A stretch of DNA of 64,000 nt from Cyclina sinensis (taxonomy: Eukaryota; Mollusca; Bivalvia; Venerida; Veneridae). The stretch is from the NCBI GenBank assembly GCA_012932295.1, contig JAAONU010000073.1:1-64000 (forward strand). The letters are read 5' to 3'. Within the stretch, counting starts at the first letter, position 1. Each line of letters opens with the position of its first letter. Below, piece by piece: positions 35,901-40,475 of the stretch. Both the position numbers and the translations under genes were made by a program. The notes beneath the pieces were generated by a model. That model did not search any database and was not told where the DNA came from. It was given only the letters and a program-made list of their open reading frames with translations.

Positions 35901-38493
35901 GTGATTTTAGTGTTGATTTAAATTGATGCCAGAGGGTATCAATCGAGTTAGACTGAGAATCGAGCATGTCTTGGTGGAGCTTCTGTAGTCCATCGTTGAA
36001 GCTGTTGTAGTCTGCCTTCTTGTACAGGAACACTTTTCTCTTGATTGGAGGTGAGATGTGTGGTCGAAGGCTTGCTTCTACGTACACAGCGTCGTGATCA
36101 GATATGCCAGGAATGACTTCAGTGGTGTTGATGAGGGAGGAGTTATTAGTGAAAAAGAGATCAAGAATATTGCTGGTAGTTTCAGTTGTTCTAGTAGGGC
36201 TGGAGACTTGTTGATCTAGGAAGCGGTCATTAGCAATATCAAGGAGCTGATGGCAGAGGGTTGACTTGTTGGCAGAAGGGTAGACACTGTTGTTTTCCCA
36301 GTCAATATCCGCTAGGTTGAAGTCACCTCCGAGCCATATATGAGCGCCTTCCGGGATCCGCGATAGGCTGGTGTCCAAGTGTGACAGGTACTCCGGCTGG
36401 TCAGCATTGGGTGGGCGATAGAAGGCACCAATGTAGAGGTTGGTAGCGCCACTTACTGCGATCTGTACCCACAACATCTCACAGTCAGCTTCAGTGGTGA
36501 GTTCTTCTGGCTGCATGCTCTGGTACTTGTTGTTGACCAAAATGAAGACACCGCCCCCTTTACCTTTCTTCCTGTCGCGGCGATAAACTCGATAGTAGTC
36601 CGGGAATATTTCTGGATTCTGGTGGTCAGATGATAGCCAAGACTCTGTGCCAATGACAATGTCTGCATTGATAGTATCACAGATGTTTTGGAGGGATGAT
36701 TTCTTGCCGACGACTGATTGGCAATTAATGTTCAGGACCTTCAAGGGTATATCTTTTCTCTTTTGATTACTGACTTGGATGTAAAGAGGATCATTAGAAG
36801 TTGAAGAGAGGCTAGGGTGAGTAATATTGGCATCTTCAGTCATGGTTGTGCATGGAAATGAGATGTCGCTAGGGATGCGTTCTCGGTTGGAGTACTGTTC
36901 CCTGTTGGGTGACGAAGTTGCCCTTGGGTTGCTGAAGCTGATGTCTGGGTCTGTCAGCTTGGTTGACGTGTCGGTTTGAAGCGGCAAATATCTGTTGGAA
37001 GATTCGTAAAATGTCAAATCGAACAGGCACGAGGAAAAGTTAGGGAGGCCGCAGGTTACACATTCCCACGAGACATTATGTAGAGCCTGATAAACCTCAT
37101 CACACATTCCAATACAGTTCTGGTGATACCATTGATCGCATGAGTCGCACTGGACCCCAGGAGTAGTCCATTTCACCGCTTTTTTACAAACAGCACATGG
37201 GAATTTAGGTGCCCTTGGACCTGGGTTGGGTTCTGTATCGAAGGACTCTTGTATGAGAAGCATACATAAATACAACAGTACGAGCTTCTTTCGACAAAAA
37301 TGACCTTTCTGTTTTGTCATTGATGAACGAAGTGCAAGGATGAACTGTAAAGAAGGGGGGAGGTTAGCTCTCGCCCGTAGTAGGACAAACTCGTTTTCCA
37401 ACTCATTCTTACCATTCAGGGTACAATCATTTTGCAGTTTCTTGACTATCAATGCAGCTGCAACGAAGAAAACTGTGTAGAAAGACTCAAACATCTTCAA
37501 AAACGTTCATTTTACGCAACCGGAAGTAGAAAATGTAAACACAAAATGTCCGACTCAAAACGAGGCTGCATTGGGAGGGCTGTTGAAAAAGTTATTTCTG
37601 CAAAGTTGGCGTAAATCTGGGATGTGTGTCTGTGTTTCCCGGGAAGAATACCACTTTACCTGACCTTCTATGCTAAAGATGGAGTGGGGGCAAGAGAATT
37701 TACGAGGAAAAAAAATTAATTTTATCACGAAAGAAAAAGAGGTGCGCGCACCGCACCAAACCGGCTTATCCTCCCAAACCGGCTTATCATACAGAGCAGC
37801 TCGATTTGTTGCTAATGACTATTCTAAGGCACCAGGCTCAATGACAAAGATTCTAACATCATTAAATTGGCAATCCCTAGAACTAATAACAGGCTTGTAC
37901 TCTTCGATAAAATAGCTAATCATTTAGTAGCAATGGACATAAACCAGTATTTACAACCATATACAAGACAATCAAGATATTACCATAACCAAGCTTACCA
38001 CCTAGTACAATCATCTAATGATAAAATTAAGTATTCATTCTTTCCACGGACAGTCTACCTGTGGAATATGCTTCCACAGAATGTAGTCAGCACTGAAAAA
38101 GTCTCCTGATTTAAATCAGCGCTGGCTACATGGACTGCTCCATCAATAGCAAGCTATGGTCTTTATTTTTAACCTTACTAACTTCCTCTTCTGCACAAAC
38201 ATGTACGTATTGTAGTATACTGGGGCTTTTAATGTTTTTTAAGGTGTTAGGTTTTGCACATTTTTTTATGCACGATGTTATGTCATTCCTGGGTGGACTG
38301 AGTAGCTCTGGAGCCCTAACACCTATCTCTTTCACTAACCCCCCATGCATGGTCATAATATATCAGTAAATGAATGTTAGCCATTAAAATAGAAAAAAGA
38401 AAATATATATATATACTTCAAACGAAGTGTAAACGCACGTTTAGTCTGGGAAATCATGTTTTTCTTACCTTCACTTGCTTCAGACGACGCCAT
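8670..38493 (-). CDS. Gene A: SAM-UIM-HECT E3 ubiquitin ligase (G2E3-like), 14 exons
   Basis: The product is a HECT-type ubiquitin ligase, which takes ubiquitin from an E2 onto its own cysteine and transfers it to a substrate. The substrate is unknown. Exons on the minus strand, 5' to 3': 38493-38469, 26186-26104, 24634-24538, 22181-21778, 21261-21184, 19831-19787, 17844-17770, 16114-16053, 15336-15256, 14772-14551, 13872-13614, 10357-10203, 9559-9321, 8914-8670. Phases agree at every junction and sum to 690 codons (689 residues plus TAG). Domains: SAM at about 10-68; a conserved module with VGWKHL and GGGQQ at about 100-203; UIM at about 299-315 (DEELQKAIETSIEEA); HECT from about 335 to the end, with GGPRREFF in the N-lobe and the catalytic Cys at about 657 (HVSTCALELWLP). 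The weakest junction is exon 4 to 5, which needs a GC-AG intron. The first intron is 12.3 kb. Confidence 0.85.
9321..9559 (-). CDS. Gene A exon 13: HECT domain
   Basis: 239 nt with acceptor TTTGCAG and donor GAAG|GTAAAC. It encodes FIDGMNDVSKAWELVRSHA through YGWELFLLSVEG. Gene B has an exon of exactly the same length and phase at 49304-49542. Confidence 0.9.
10203..10357 (-). CDS. Gene A exon 12: HECT domain
   Basis: 155 nt between acceptor TTTTAG and donor TATAG|GTAAAT. It encodes AFLMEHGDQLLDKGFI, the counterpart of gene B's QFLSKYGDWLLDKGIN. Confidence 0.88.
10358..10924. other. Intron sequence before the minisatellite
   Basis: AT-rich intron DNA with a degraded hairpin-family fragment (CTCACCTGAACTG near 10430, GACCCCTGGGCCATG near 10500). 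No exon was seen on either strand. Confidence 0.5.
10925..12640. repeat. 56-bp minisatellite, about 30 copies
   Basis: The consensus unit runs GGTATTTGGTTGTAAGCAGC, then TGGCACTAGGCCTTTAGCAG, then TGAAAGGTGATTAGTA (56 bp). The first 300 bp are irregular, with shorter GGTATTTGGCAGTAAGCAGG modules; from about 11230 to 12600 the period is strict. Copies between about 12050 and 12540 share GGCGATTAG where the others have GGTGATTAG, which shows local homogenisation. It lies wholly in gene A intron 11. Open frames inside it are repeat artefacts. Confidence 0.97.
12641..13613. other. Intron sequence, nothing recognised
   Basis: Single-copy-looking intron DNA. A stray GGTATTTGGCAGTAAGCAG-like module at about 12950-12980 is an outlier of the minisatellite. 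No exon or element ends were seen. Confidence 0.5.
13614..13872 (-). CDS. Gene A exon 11: HECT N-lobe
   Basis: 259 nt, encoding LEKGHYRLVGRLVGLSLAQE and GPGLHFLCSQLFDLM, the core of the HECT N-lobe. The length and phase equal gene B's 51612-51870. Confidence 0.92.
14551..14772 (-). CDS. Gene A exon 10: start of HECT domain
   Basis: 222 nt ending in the HECT signature VKFSGEMGEDHGGPRREFFR. The acceptor is TTGTCAG and the donor CAG|GTTTGT. Confidence 0.9.
15256..15336 (-). CDS. Gene A exon 9: ubiquitin-interacting motif
   Basis: 81 nt encoding DSEDEELQKAIETSIEEANQ. This matches the UIM pattern (acidic block, Leu, Ala-Ile, invariant Ser, Glu), so the ligase can probably bind ubiquitin directly. 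The equivalent exon of gene B is degenerate at these positions. Confidence 0.85.
15337..16052. other. Intron sequence with a repeat remnant
   Basis: A short TGACCTTGACC repeat remnant lies at about 15590-15720. Nothing else was recognised. Confidence 0.4.
16053..16114 (-). CDS. Gene A exon 8: linker
   Basis: 62 nt with acceptor ATTTCAG and donor CTTG|GTCAGT, encoding KVTTPSTSFRSGSAW. It corresponds to the longer Ser/Thr-rich exon 54442-54572 of gene B. Confidence 0.65.
16204..16520. repeat. Hairpin-ended repeat, short copy 2
   Basis: It starts AGAAGGCCATGATGGCCCTA and ends GGCGATCACAAAACC followed by GCTCAGGTGAGCTAAAA. At about 317 bp it is an internally deleted copy of the 6478-7856 family. 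Confidence 0.75.
16524..17769. other. Intron sequence, nothing recognised
   Basis: AT-rich gene A intron DNA without exons, inverted ends or tandem repeats. The short open frames here have no protein character. Confidence 0.5.
17770..17844 (-). CDS. Gene A exon 7: linker with TPTVQFRN
   Basis: 75 nt with acceptor CTTTCAG and donor ACC|GTAAGT, encoding HNFVDSGTPTVQFRNRLST. Gene B has DADTPTVQFRQQ in the matching exon, which supports both calls. Confidence 0.8.
18100..18560. repeat. Dispersed repeat, GGGGGCATAAAAA type
   Basis: Diverged units of about 130 bp (AACATTTGTGC-AAG-TAT-TCAAAAT, near 18165, 18315 and 18425) end in CATGACGGGGGCATAAAAAT. Confidence 0.55.
18888..19702. mobile_element. 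815-bp Tc1/mariner-like (pogo-type) MITE, CpG-rich
   Basis: The inverted ends begin CAGTACGCGCCAGGAGGAAC at 18889 and close with the complement at about 19702. TA flanks each side, as expected for Tc1/mariner insertion, and CAGT termini fit pogo-like elements. The ends are much richer in CpG than the surrounding intron (CGCGGCCGCGG near 18930, GTCCGCCGCG near 19570). No transposase is encoded; the 68-codon frame at 18872 runs over the end repeat. Confidence 0.85.
19787..19831 (-). CDS. Gene A exon 6: linker
   Basis: 45 nt with acceptor TTTTCAG and donor GAG|GTATTA, encoding TSAALIMMEASTTPE. Phase 0 at both ends. Confidence 0.65.
19832..21183. other. Intron sequence with a repeat
   Basis: The first 700 bp are unremarkable. 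About 20520-21130 is a degraded dispersed repeat (GACCCCTTGGGTAGTGCCAA, later ending near GGCCTGGTAGGAGTAACA). No exon was seen. Confidence 0.5.
21184..21261 (-). CDS. Gene A exon 5: acidic linker
   Basis: 78 nt with acceptor ATTTTAG and donor GAA|GTAAGT, encoding PEHDDSDEELPDLTATTG. Gene B has DGESLPDLIGTDV in the matching exon. Confidence 0.8.
21778..22181 (-). CDS. Gene A exon 4: conserved VGW/GGG module
   Basis: It encodes a Lys/Thr-rich lead-in, then VYVGWKHLVAPGKYKV, EGGGQQKVDL, ILVVYFPNGRSVSLSLSE and VRWYFSTK. Gene B carries the same module (VELGWMDYN, GGGGVRHLTV, FFPLGIS, LRVYIYTTKK). It recurs in G2E3-like proteins between SAM and HECT but has no function I can name. With the obvious GT donor at 21761 the frame meets a TGA just before the splice; a GC donor after ACAAAG at 21778/21777 keeps the frame open. 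Confidence 0.8.
22358..22438 (+). repeat. tRNA-like sequence (probable SINE or pseudo-tRNA)
   Basis: An A-box-like GGGTCTAGTGGTTAGAGTCC and a B-box-like GTGTTCAAGTTACACC lie 50 bp apart. The ends do not pair as an acceptor stem, so a functional tRNA gene is unlikely. Confidence 0.35.
22953..24240. mobile_element. 1.29-kb repeat with TTGTGTCGCCCTT inverted ends
   Basis: TTGTGTCGCCCTT at 22953-22965 and its exact complement at 24228-24240 bound the stretch. The left third is a low-complexity G/A-rich array with a unit near GGGGAGTCAAGTACCTATGT. The right two thirds hold three units of about 200 bp with AAAAAGGGGCATAACTCTG, ending in a GACGGACCGACGGACC run. No protein is encoded. Confidence 0.7.
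23070..23430. repeat. Low-complexity poly-G and poly-A tract
   Basis: Repeated runs of 7-10 G alternate with runs of A, in four or more diverged units carrying TGTATTAAAATTTAAA. Such runs can form G-quadruplexes and are also prone to sequencing and assembly error. Confidence 0.85.
24538..24634 (-). CDS. Gene A exon 3: second half of SAM domain
   Basis: 97 nt with acceptor TTTTGCAG, encoding VTIDQINDLTDTDFEKLG then VQIKIKQAVQDYKR. This is the typical SAM C-terminal half (L-x-D-x-D-F-x-x-L-G). Confidence 0.88.
24635..25470. other. Intron sequence, nothing recognised
   Basis: AT-rich intron DNA. The one minus-strand frame here has no domain and no splice context. Confidence 0.5.
25590..25672 (-). 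repeat. tRNA-derived SINE-like unit
   Basis: Read on the minus strand it has CGCCTCAATGGCAGAGTG (A-box-like) and TCTAGGATTCAGATCCCAGC (B-box-like) about 40 bp apart. The flanks (25474-25760) are A-rich and look like a short dispersed element. Confidence 0.45.
26104..26186 (-). CDS. Gene A exon 2: first half of SAM domain
   Basis: 83 nt with acceptor CTTTCAG and donor CTT|GTAAGT. It encodes GYDDPLFCILRNIGLGYLEN and then IFQENL. Its frame joins the ATG exon at 38469-38493 and the second SAM exon at 24538-24634 without a break. Confidence 0.88.
26851..28952. repeat. Hairpin-ended repeat, copy 3 (2.1 kb)
   Basis: It starts AGAGGGCCATGATGGCCCTA (a perfect short hairpin) plus CGCTCACCTGAGTC. It ends AGCTCACCTTGAGCACTTTG and GTGCTCAGGTGAGCTT, also a hairpin. 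The left half has units of about 155 bp (AAGGTTCTGGGTGTAATGG); the right half has units of about 180 bp (GAAGATTTTTAAAG and GACCCC motifs). It lies in gene A intron 1. Confidence 0.8.
29215..29440. repeat. Dispersed repeat fragment
   Basis: The fragment includes TTCTTGGACACAGCACTTCC, TCAATGTGTTAAGTTTCAAT and a GGACGGACAAG end followed by GGGGAGCATAAAA, resembling the 45.7-46.2 kb repeats. Confidence 0.5.
30019..30083 (-). pseudogene. Orphan exon resembling mitochondrial ribosomal protein L45
   Basis: 65 nt with acceptor AATTTCAG and donor GGAG|GTGAGG. It encodes TTFDPYIPPEGDGKHSLLKL. The FxPY[IV]PPEGDGK box is characteristic of mL45 (MRPL45), a Tim44-like large-subunit protein of the mitoribosome. 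Only this exon and the one at 30463-30610 are visible and no downstream mL45 exon is seen, so I read it as a gene fragment inside gene A intron 1. The assignment is by recalled resemblance. Confidence 0.45.
30463..30610 (-). pseudogene. Orphan exon upstream of the mL45-like exon
   Basis: Acceptor TCTTTTAG, then ATG, encoding MSKEDYDFSRELKDVPFKEE, then KKLQQRHKRSEVDPTRGFMA and HMTVLES, with donor CAC|GTATGT. Its phase joins the exon at 30083 in frame. It cannot join gene A's first exon (a stop after six codons) or the SAM exon, so it is not part of gene A. The acceptor before the ATG suggests a further upstream exon. Confidence 0.45.
30618..32837. repeat. Hairpin-ended repeat, copy 4, with a nested hAT-like fragment
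   Basis: It starts AAGAGGGTCCATGGGACCCT plus CGCTCACCTGCC and ends CTCACCCTGTCACTATGTGA and CAGGTGAGCTAA. About 31200-31512 is a fragment of the 4313-4961 MITE, ending CCCTGGCAACCCTG. Confidence 0.7.
31700..32755. repeat. 145-bp tandem array, 7 copies
   Basis: CTAGATATCATTGAGAT recurs at 31802, 31946, 32091, 32236, 32381, 32526 and 32671, a spacing of 144-145 bp. Each unit also has AGACTGCTAGAGTGCGGACA and GACCTAGTGACCTAGTTTT. The array ends in a GGACGGACGGACG run and forms the body of the hairpin-ended copy 4. Confidence 0.95.
33273..33619 (+). pseudogene. Old LINE reverse-transcriptase fragment, upstream half
   Basis: It encodes DLNRLAEWEQRWKMAFNIDK, CHIMHINGR and YLGIEITSDLSWSAHTNKI, the region just after the RT palm in CR1/Jockey-group LINEs. 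It is cut at about 33619 by the minus-strand LINE. The likely continuation is at 37790-38110. Confidence 0.8.
33620..37650 (-). mobile_element. Near full-length APE-type LINE retrotransposon
   Basis: A single long ORF (33931-37500) is followed by about 300 bp of 3' sequence and a GATGTA microsatellite tail (complement at about 33625-33655), a common way for non-LTR elements to end. The 5' limit is not sharply defined (37.6-37.7 kb). It interrupts an older plus-strand LINE and lies in gene A intron 1. Confidence 0.9.
33931..37500 (-). CDS. LINE polyprotein: 2A-like motif, PHD finger, AP endonuclease, reverse transcriptase
   Basis: 1189 residues without a stop. In order: a hydrophobic stretch then a 2A-like motif (DTEPNPGP, 88-95); a PHD-type zinc finger with C102, C105, C118, C121, H126, C129, C147 and C150; an apurinic-type endonuclease from about 250 (VLNINCQS, GTESWLS, GGDFNLADIDW, ISDHDAV); a reverse transcriptase at about 690-1000 (RPVSLTS, QHGFRAKRSC, SKAFDRV, GVPQGSVLGPLLF, catalytic FADD at about 921-924); and the C-terminal NSLPASV region. 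This domain order fits the CR1/Jockey supergroup; I cannot fix the clade. The intact frame suggests a recent insertion. Confidence 0.96.
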   Translation of the reverse strand: MKMFESFYTVFFVAAALIVKKLQNDCTLNGKNELENEFVLLRARANLPPSLQFILALRSSMTKQKGHFCRKKLVLLYLCMLLIQESFDTEPNPGPRAPKFPCAVCKKAVKWTTPGVQCDSCDQWYHQNCIGMCDEVYQALHNVSWECVTCGLPNFSSCLFDLTFYESSNRYLPLQTDTSTKLTDPDISFSNPRATSSPNREQYSNRERIPSDISFPCTTMTEDANITHPSLSSTSNDPLYIQVSNQKRKDIPLKVLNINCQSVVGKKSSLQNICDTINADIVIGTESWLSSDHQNPEIFPDYYRVYRRDRKKGKGGGVFILVNNKYQSMQPEELTTEADCEMLWVQIAVSGATNLYIGAFYRPPNADQPEYLSHLDTSLSRIPEGAHIWLGGDFNLADIDWENNSVYPSANKSTLCHQLLDIANDRFLDQQVSSPTRTTETTSNILDLFFTNNSSLINTTEVIPGISDHDAVYVEASLRPHISPPIKRKVFLYKKADYNSFNDGLQKLHQDMLDSQSNSIDTLWHQFKSTLKSLMNQFIPTKTLKDSHKKKPWIDRSVKTALRRKTKLYTKMKHSSKDSDISKYKKHKALTQQLERQAYHRYVNNLIEVEDPENENQPKQKRFWTFIKSLRKDNSGIFPLKDKGRLFNAARDKANILNKQYMSVFTHESDGDIPTPTGSPFPDMEEIEVTEEGIRKLLLNLNPRKASGPDGISARILRDCASHLAPILSIIFSRSLKEGKVPDDWRHANVTAIYKKGSRQDPANYRPVSLTSLCCKLLEHIIVSNTLKHLDKHDILQDCQHGFRAKRSCETQLLTLVHELASSLDKRIQTDMIILDFSKAFDRVPHQRLLKKIHHYGVRGHTFLWISSFLHNRTQQVLVQGESSEEAPVASGVPQGSVLGPLLFLLFINDLPEGLQSKTRLFADDCILYRPIRSQHDQLILQADLDSLARWEQRWGMDFHPQKCSVLRVTRARSPLQSRYILKGIQLAEEKTSKYLGVELQSDLAWKIHIETKIKKANSMLGFLRRNLRNTSKETKTGAYISLVRSNLEYCCTVWNPHHKTLINKIEMVQRRAARFTTNRYHNTSSVTDMLSSLNWESLESRRQKLQLALLFKIINELVAIDPEPYLTPAKTMPRSPHTRRFLPYSTSTDSYRYSFFPRSIPLWNSLPASVAEAPSLVSFKSGLSNLTF
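37790..38112 (+). pseudogene. Old LINE reverse-transcriptase fragment, downstream half
   Basis: Two plus-strand frames with a frameshift between them encode RAARFVANDYSKAPGSMTKI, LTSLNWQSLE and then SFFPRTVYLWNMLPQNVVS, the C-terminal end of a LINE ORF2. With 33273-33619 it forms one older element split by the minus-strand LINE. About 35 residues expected between the halves are missing. Confidence 0.75.
38469..38493 (-). CDS. Gene A exon 1: start codon exon
   Basis: The minus-strand ATG at 38493-38491 is in good context (CGCCATGGCG) and encodes MASSEASE, followed by donor GAAG|GTAAGA. It ends in phase 1, exactly what the SAM exon at 26186-26104 needs, giving MASSEASEGDGYDDPLFC. The exon is short, so the link rests on phase, the strong donor and the start context. 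Confidence 0.65.
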
Positions 38494-38560
38494 GGCGTAG
38501 AGTTACACGAGGTTGCTTACGTCACAAATGAGCCGGTGATGTTTTAAAAAGTCTATTTTA
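38494..38560 (-). promoter_or_regulatory. Putative gene A promoter
   Basis: Just upstream of the gene A ATG is a TGACGTAAG site (plus-strand TTACGTCAC at about 38518-38526), a CRE/ATF-like sequence. No TATA box is evident. Confidence 0.3.
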
Positions 38561-38696
38561 CGCGCCTGTGTATTATCCGGCCCTCCCCATAGCCATATTG
38601 CAAAATTTTAAGACCATGGCTGTGATGGTCGCATTTTACTTTTGGAATCTGTTTTTTATAAATTCTATGGCCGGAATATACAATCTGCCCATTTCC

Positions 38697-39819
38697 GGTA
38701 GACGCACGACAACGCGATACGATATTCCAATAAATGTCGCATTGTCGAGTGTCGCTTCGCGTTTTCGAGCGTCGCGTCGCGTTTTCGAGTGTCGTTTGGC
38801 ATTTTCGTGCGTCGTGGTAGAGGATCATACACGACGCGCGACAATGCGATACGACATTGTGAAAATGTCGCGTCGCGTTGTCCCGCGTCGCTTCGCATTG
38901 TCGCTTAAGGTTCATCAGACGAAACGTCAAAACACAAAACAAACAACTCAAAGAAGCAGCATACAAAACATATGTAAGACCACAGGTTGAATACTGCTCA
39001 ACCATATGGCATCCATGGCAAAAATATCTCACACACAGAATAGAAATGGTCCAGAGGTCAGCTGCAAGGTACGTTCATAATGATTACCACTATACAAGCA
39101 GTGTAACAAACATGATCAAAGAACTAAAAATGGTCAACTTTAGAACAAAGGCGAAACCATGCCAGCCTGGTCATGCTACACAAAATAAAAAACAATCAGG
39201 TCAACGTTGATCACAATCACCTTACAAACACAAGAAACAGCAAATTCCTCATTCCACAATCAAAAACACAACATCACATGAACTCATTCTTCCCAAGGAC
39301 TATACGACTCTGGAACGAATTACCGACCGAGATTAAGGCTACCCCAACTGTGCCAGCTTTTATCAGTGGACTAAACAAGTTTTATAGATTTTAAAGTACT
39401 TAAAATAAATGTTTAAGTAAGATCTTCAGTTAAATCTTGTTTTCTTTGTTATTAACTTTTATAATTTAAATGTTCCTGACACGCGCCTGCCTAGTATAGT
39501 CAGTATTGACTTTTGGCAGTACTAAGTTGAAGTTGAAGTTGAAGTGTCGTATCGCATTGTCGTGCGTCGAGGCCTACACAAATGCAGAACGCGACGGACG
39601 ACAACGTGACGCGACATAGCGACAACGCGACGCGACACCGCGACAATGCGATACGACGCACGACAATGCGAAGCGACAATGCGATATTTCGCGCTTTTAT
39701 AGCGCGACAATACAAAATGAAATCACGATAATTCGTTTGACATTGTCGCGCGTCGCTTCGCATTGTCGAGCGTCGTATCGCATTTTCGCAATGTCGCGTC
39801 GCGTTGTCGAGCGTCTACC
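38697..39819. mobile_element. CpG-rich element with inverted, array-like ends
   Basis: GTAGACGC at 38698 and GCGTCTAC at 39811-39818 mark inverted ends. Inside both lie arrays built from CGACAATGCGATACGAC and its complement, with dozens of CpGs in an otherwise AT-rich region. The middle is occupied by a LINE fragment. The long open frames on both strands here come from the CG-rich repeats and are not genes. Confidence 0.6.
38906..39540 (+). pseudogene. 5'-truncated LINE fragment nested in the CpG-rich element
   Basis: Frames encode RRNVKTQNKQLKEAAYKTYV, RPQVEYCSTIWHPWQKYL, HRIEMVQRSAARYVHNDYHY and, after a frameshift near 39170, FFPRTIRLWNELPTEIKAT. These are the C-terminal parts of a LINE ORF2. 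It ends in a GTTGAA microsatellite tail at 39525-39543. The tail and sequence differ from the LINE at 33.6-37.6 kb. Confidence 0.85.
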
Positions 39820-40184
39820 TCTAAGTGCGACGGCGACATTTTAATTGGCCTCAACAGGATTCCGTACTCTGGGTCTTTTCCATGCCCTGTGTACAGCACT
39901 GACACATGGGACTTCGATTTAACGTCTCATAAGGACAATTAGTAATGTTAGTTGAGGAAAAGGGGGTCGAAATCGCGACCCTTGGTTTATCAGTCCAGTG
40001 CGTTACTATTGGTTCACGAAAGCTTCCGAACTTACTCGGTTATCAATTCATTAGCATATCACATTTGCTGTTCGACTTTTGGTCACTTTGCCTCTGTCTC
40101 TAGAGTAGACTAGTCGTTTTCTTTCTAGCTCTTTAAATTTAATTGTAATTCCTAGCTTTTATCATTCATCATCATAACAATACT

Positions 40185-40475
40185 ACTACGGTGGCATAAA
40201 GGGGACATAGGAAATATTTTATTTATCACGTGCGCACGCGATAGCTACTACGTGCGCACGCAATAGCTACCACGTGCGCACGCGAGAGATACTACGTGCG
40301 CACGTGATAGACACTGCGTGCGCACGCAAAGGTTACCACGTGCGCACGCAATAGCTACTACGTGCGCACGCGATAGCCACTACGTGCGCACGCAATGGCT
40401 ACCACGTGCGCACGCAATAGCTATTACGTGCGCACGCGATAGCTACCACGTGCGCACGCAATAGATGACCAATGA
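40185..40475 (+). repeat. Left inverted end with eleven 22-bp repeats
   Basis: A 45-bp unique tip is followed by 11 copies of ACGTGCGCACGCRATAGCTA spaced at 22 bp (40227-40466). The core GTGCGCAC is palindromic, and several copies also form CACGTG. The array stops at ACCAATGA, within which the transposase ATG (40472) lies. Confidence 0.95.

Noticed and set aside
34873..35926. Plus-strand frames of 60-134 codons opposite the LINE
   Set aside because: They are antisense shadows of the 1189-codon minus-strand LINE ORF.
38553..39032. Long overlapping frames on both strands (up to 159 codons)
   Set aside because: Caused by CG-rich arrays that lack stop codons; the Arg/Ser/Thr-rich peptides simply mirror the repeat.
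40227..40466. CRISPR-like array of short repeats
   Set aside because: The 22-bp units are head-to-tail with no distinct spacers, the host is eukaryotic, and the same array is mirrored at the other element end.
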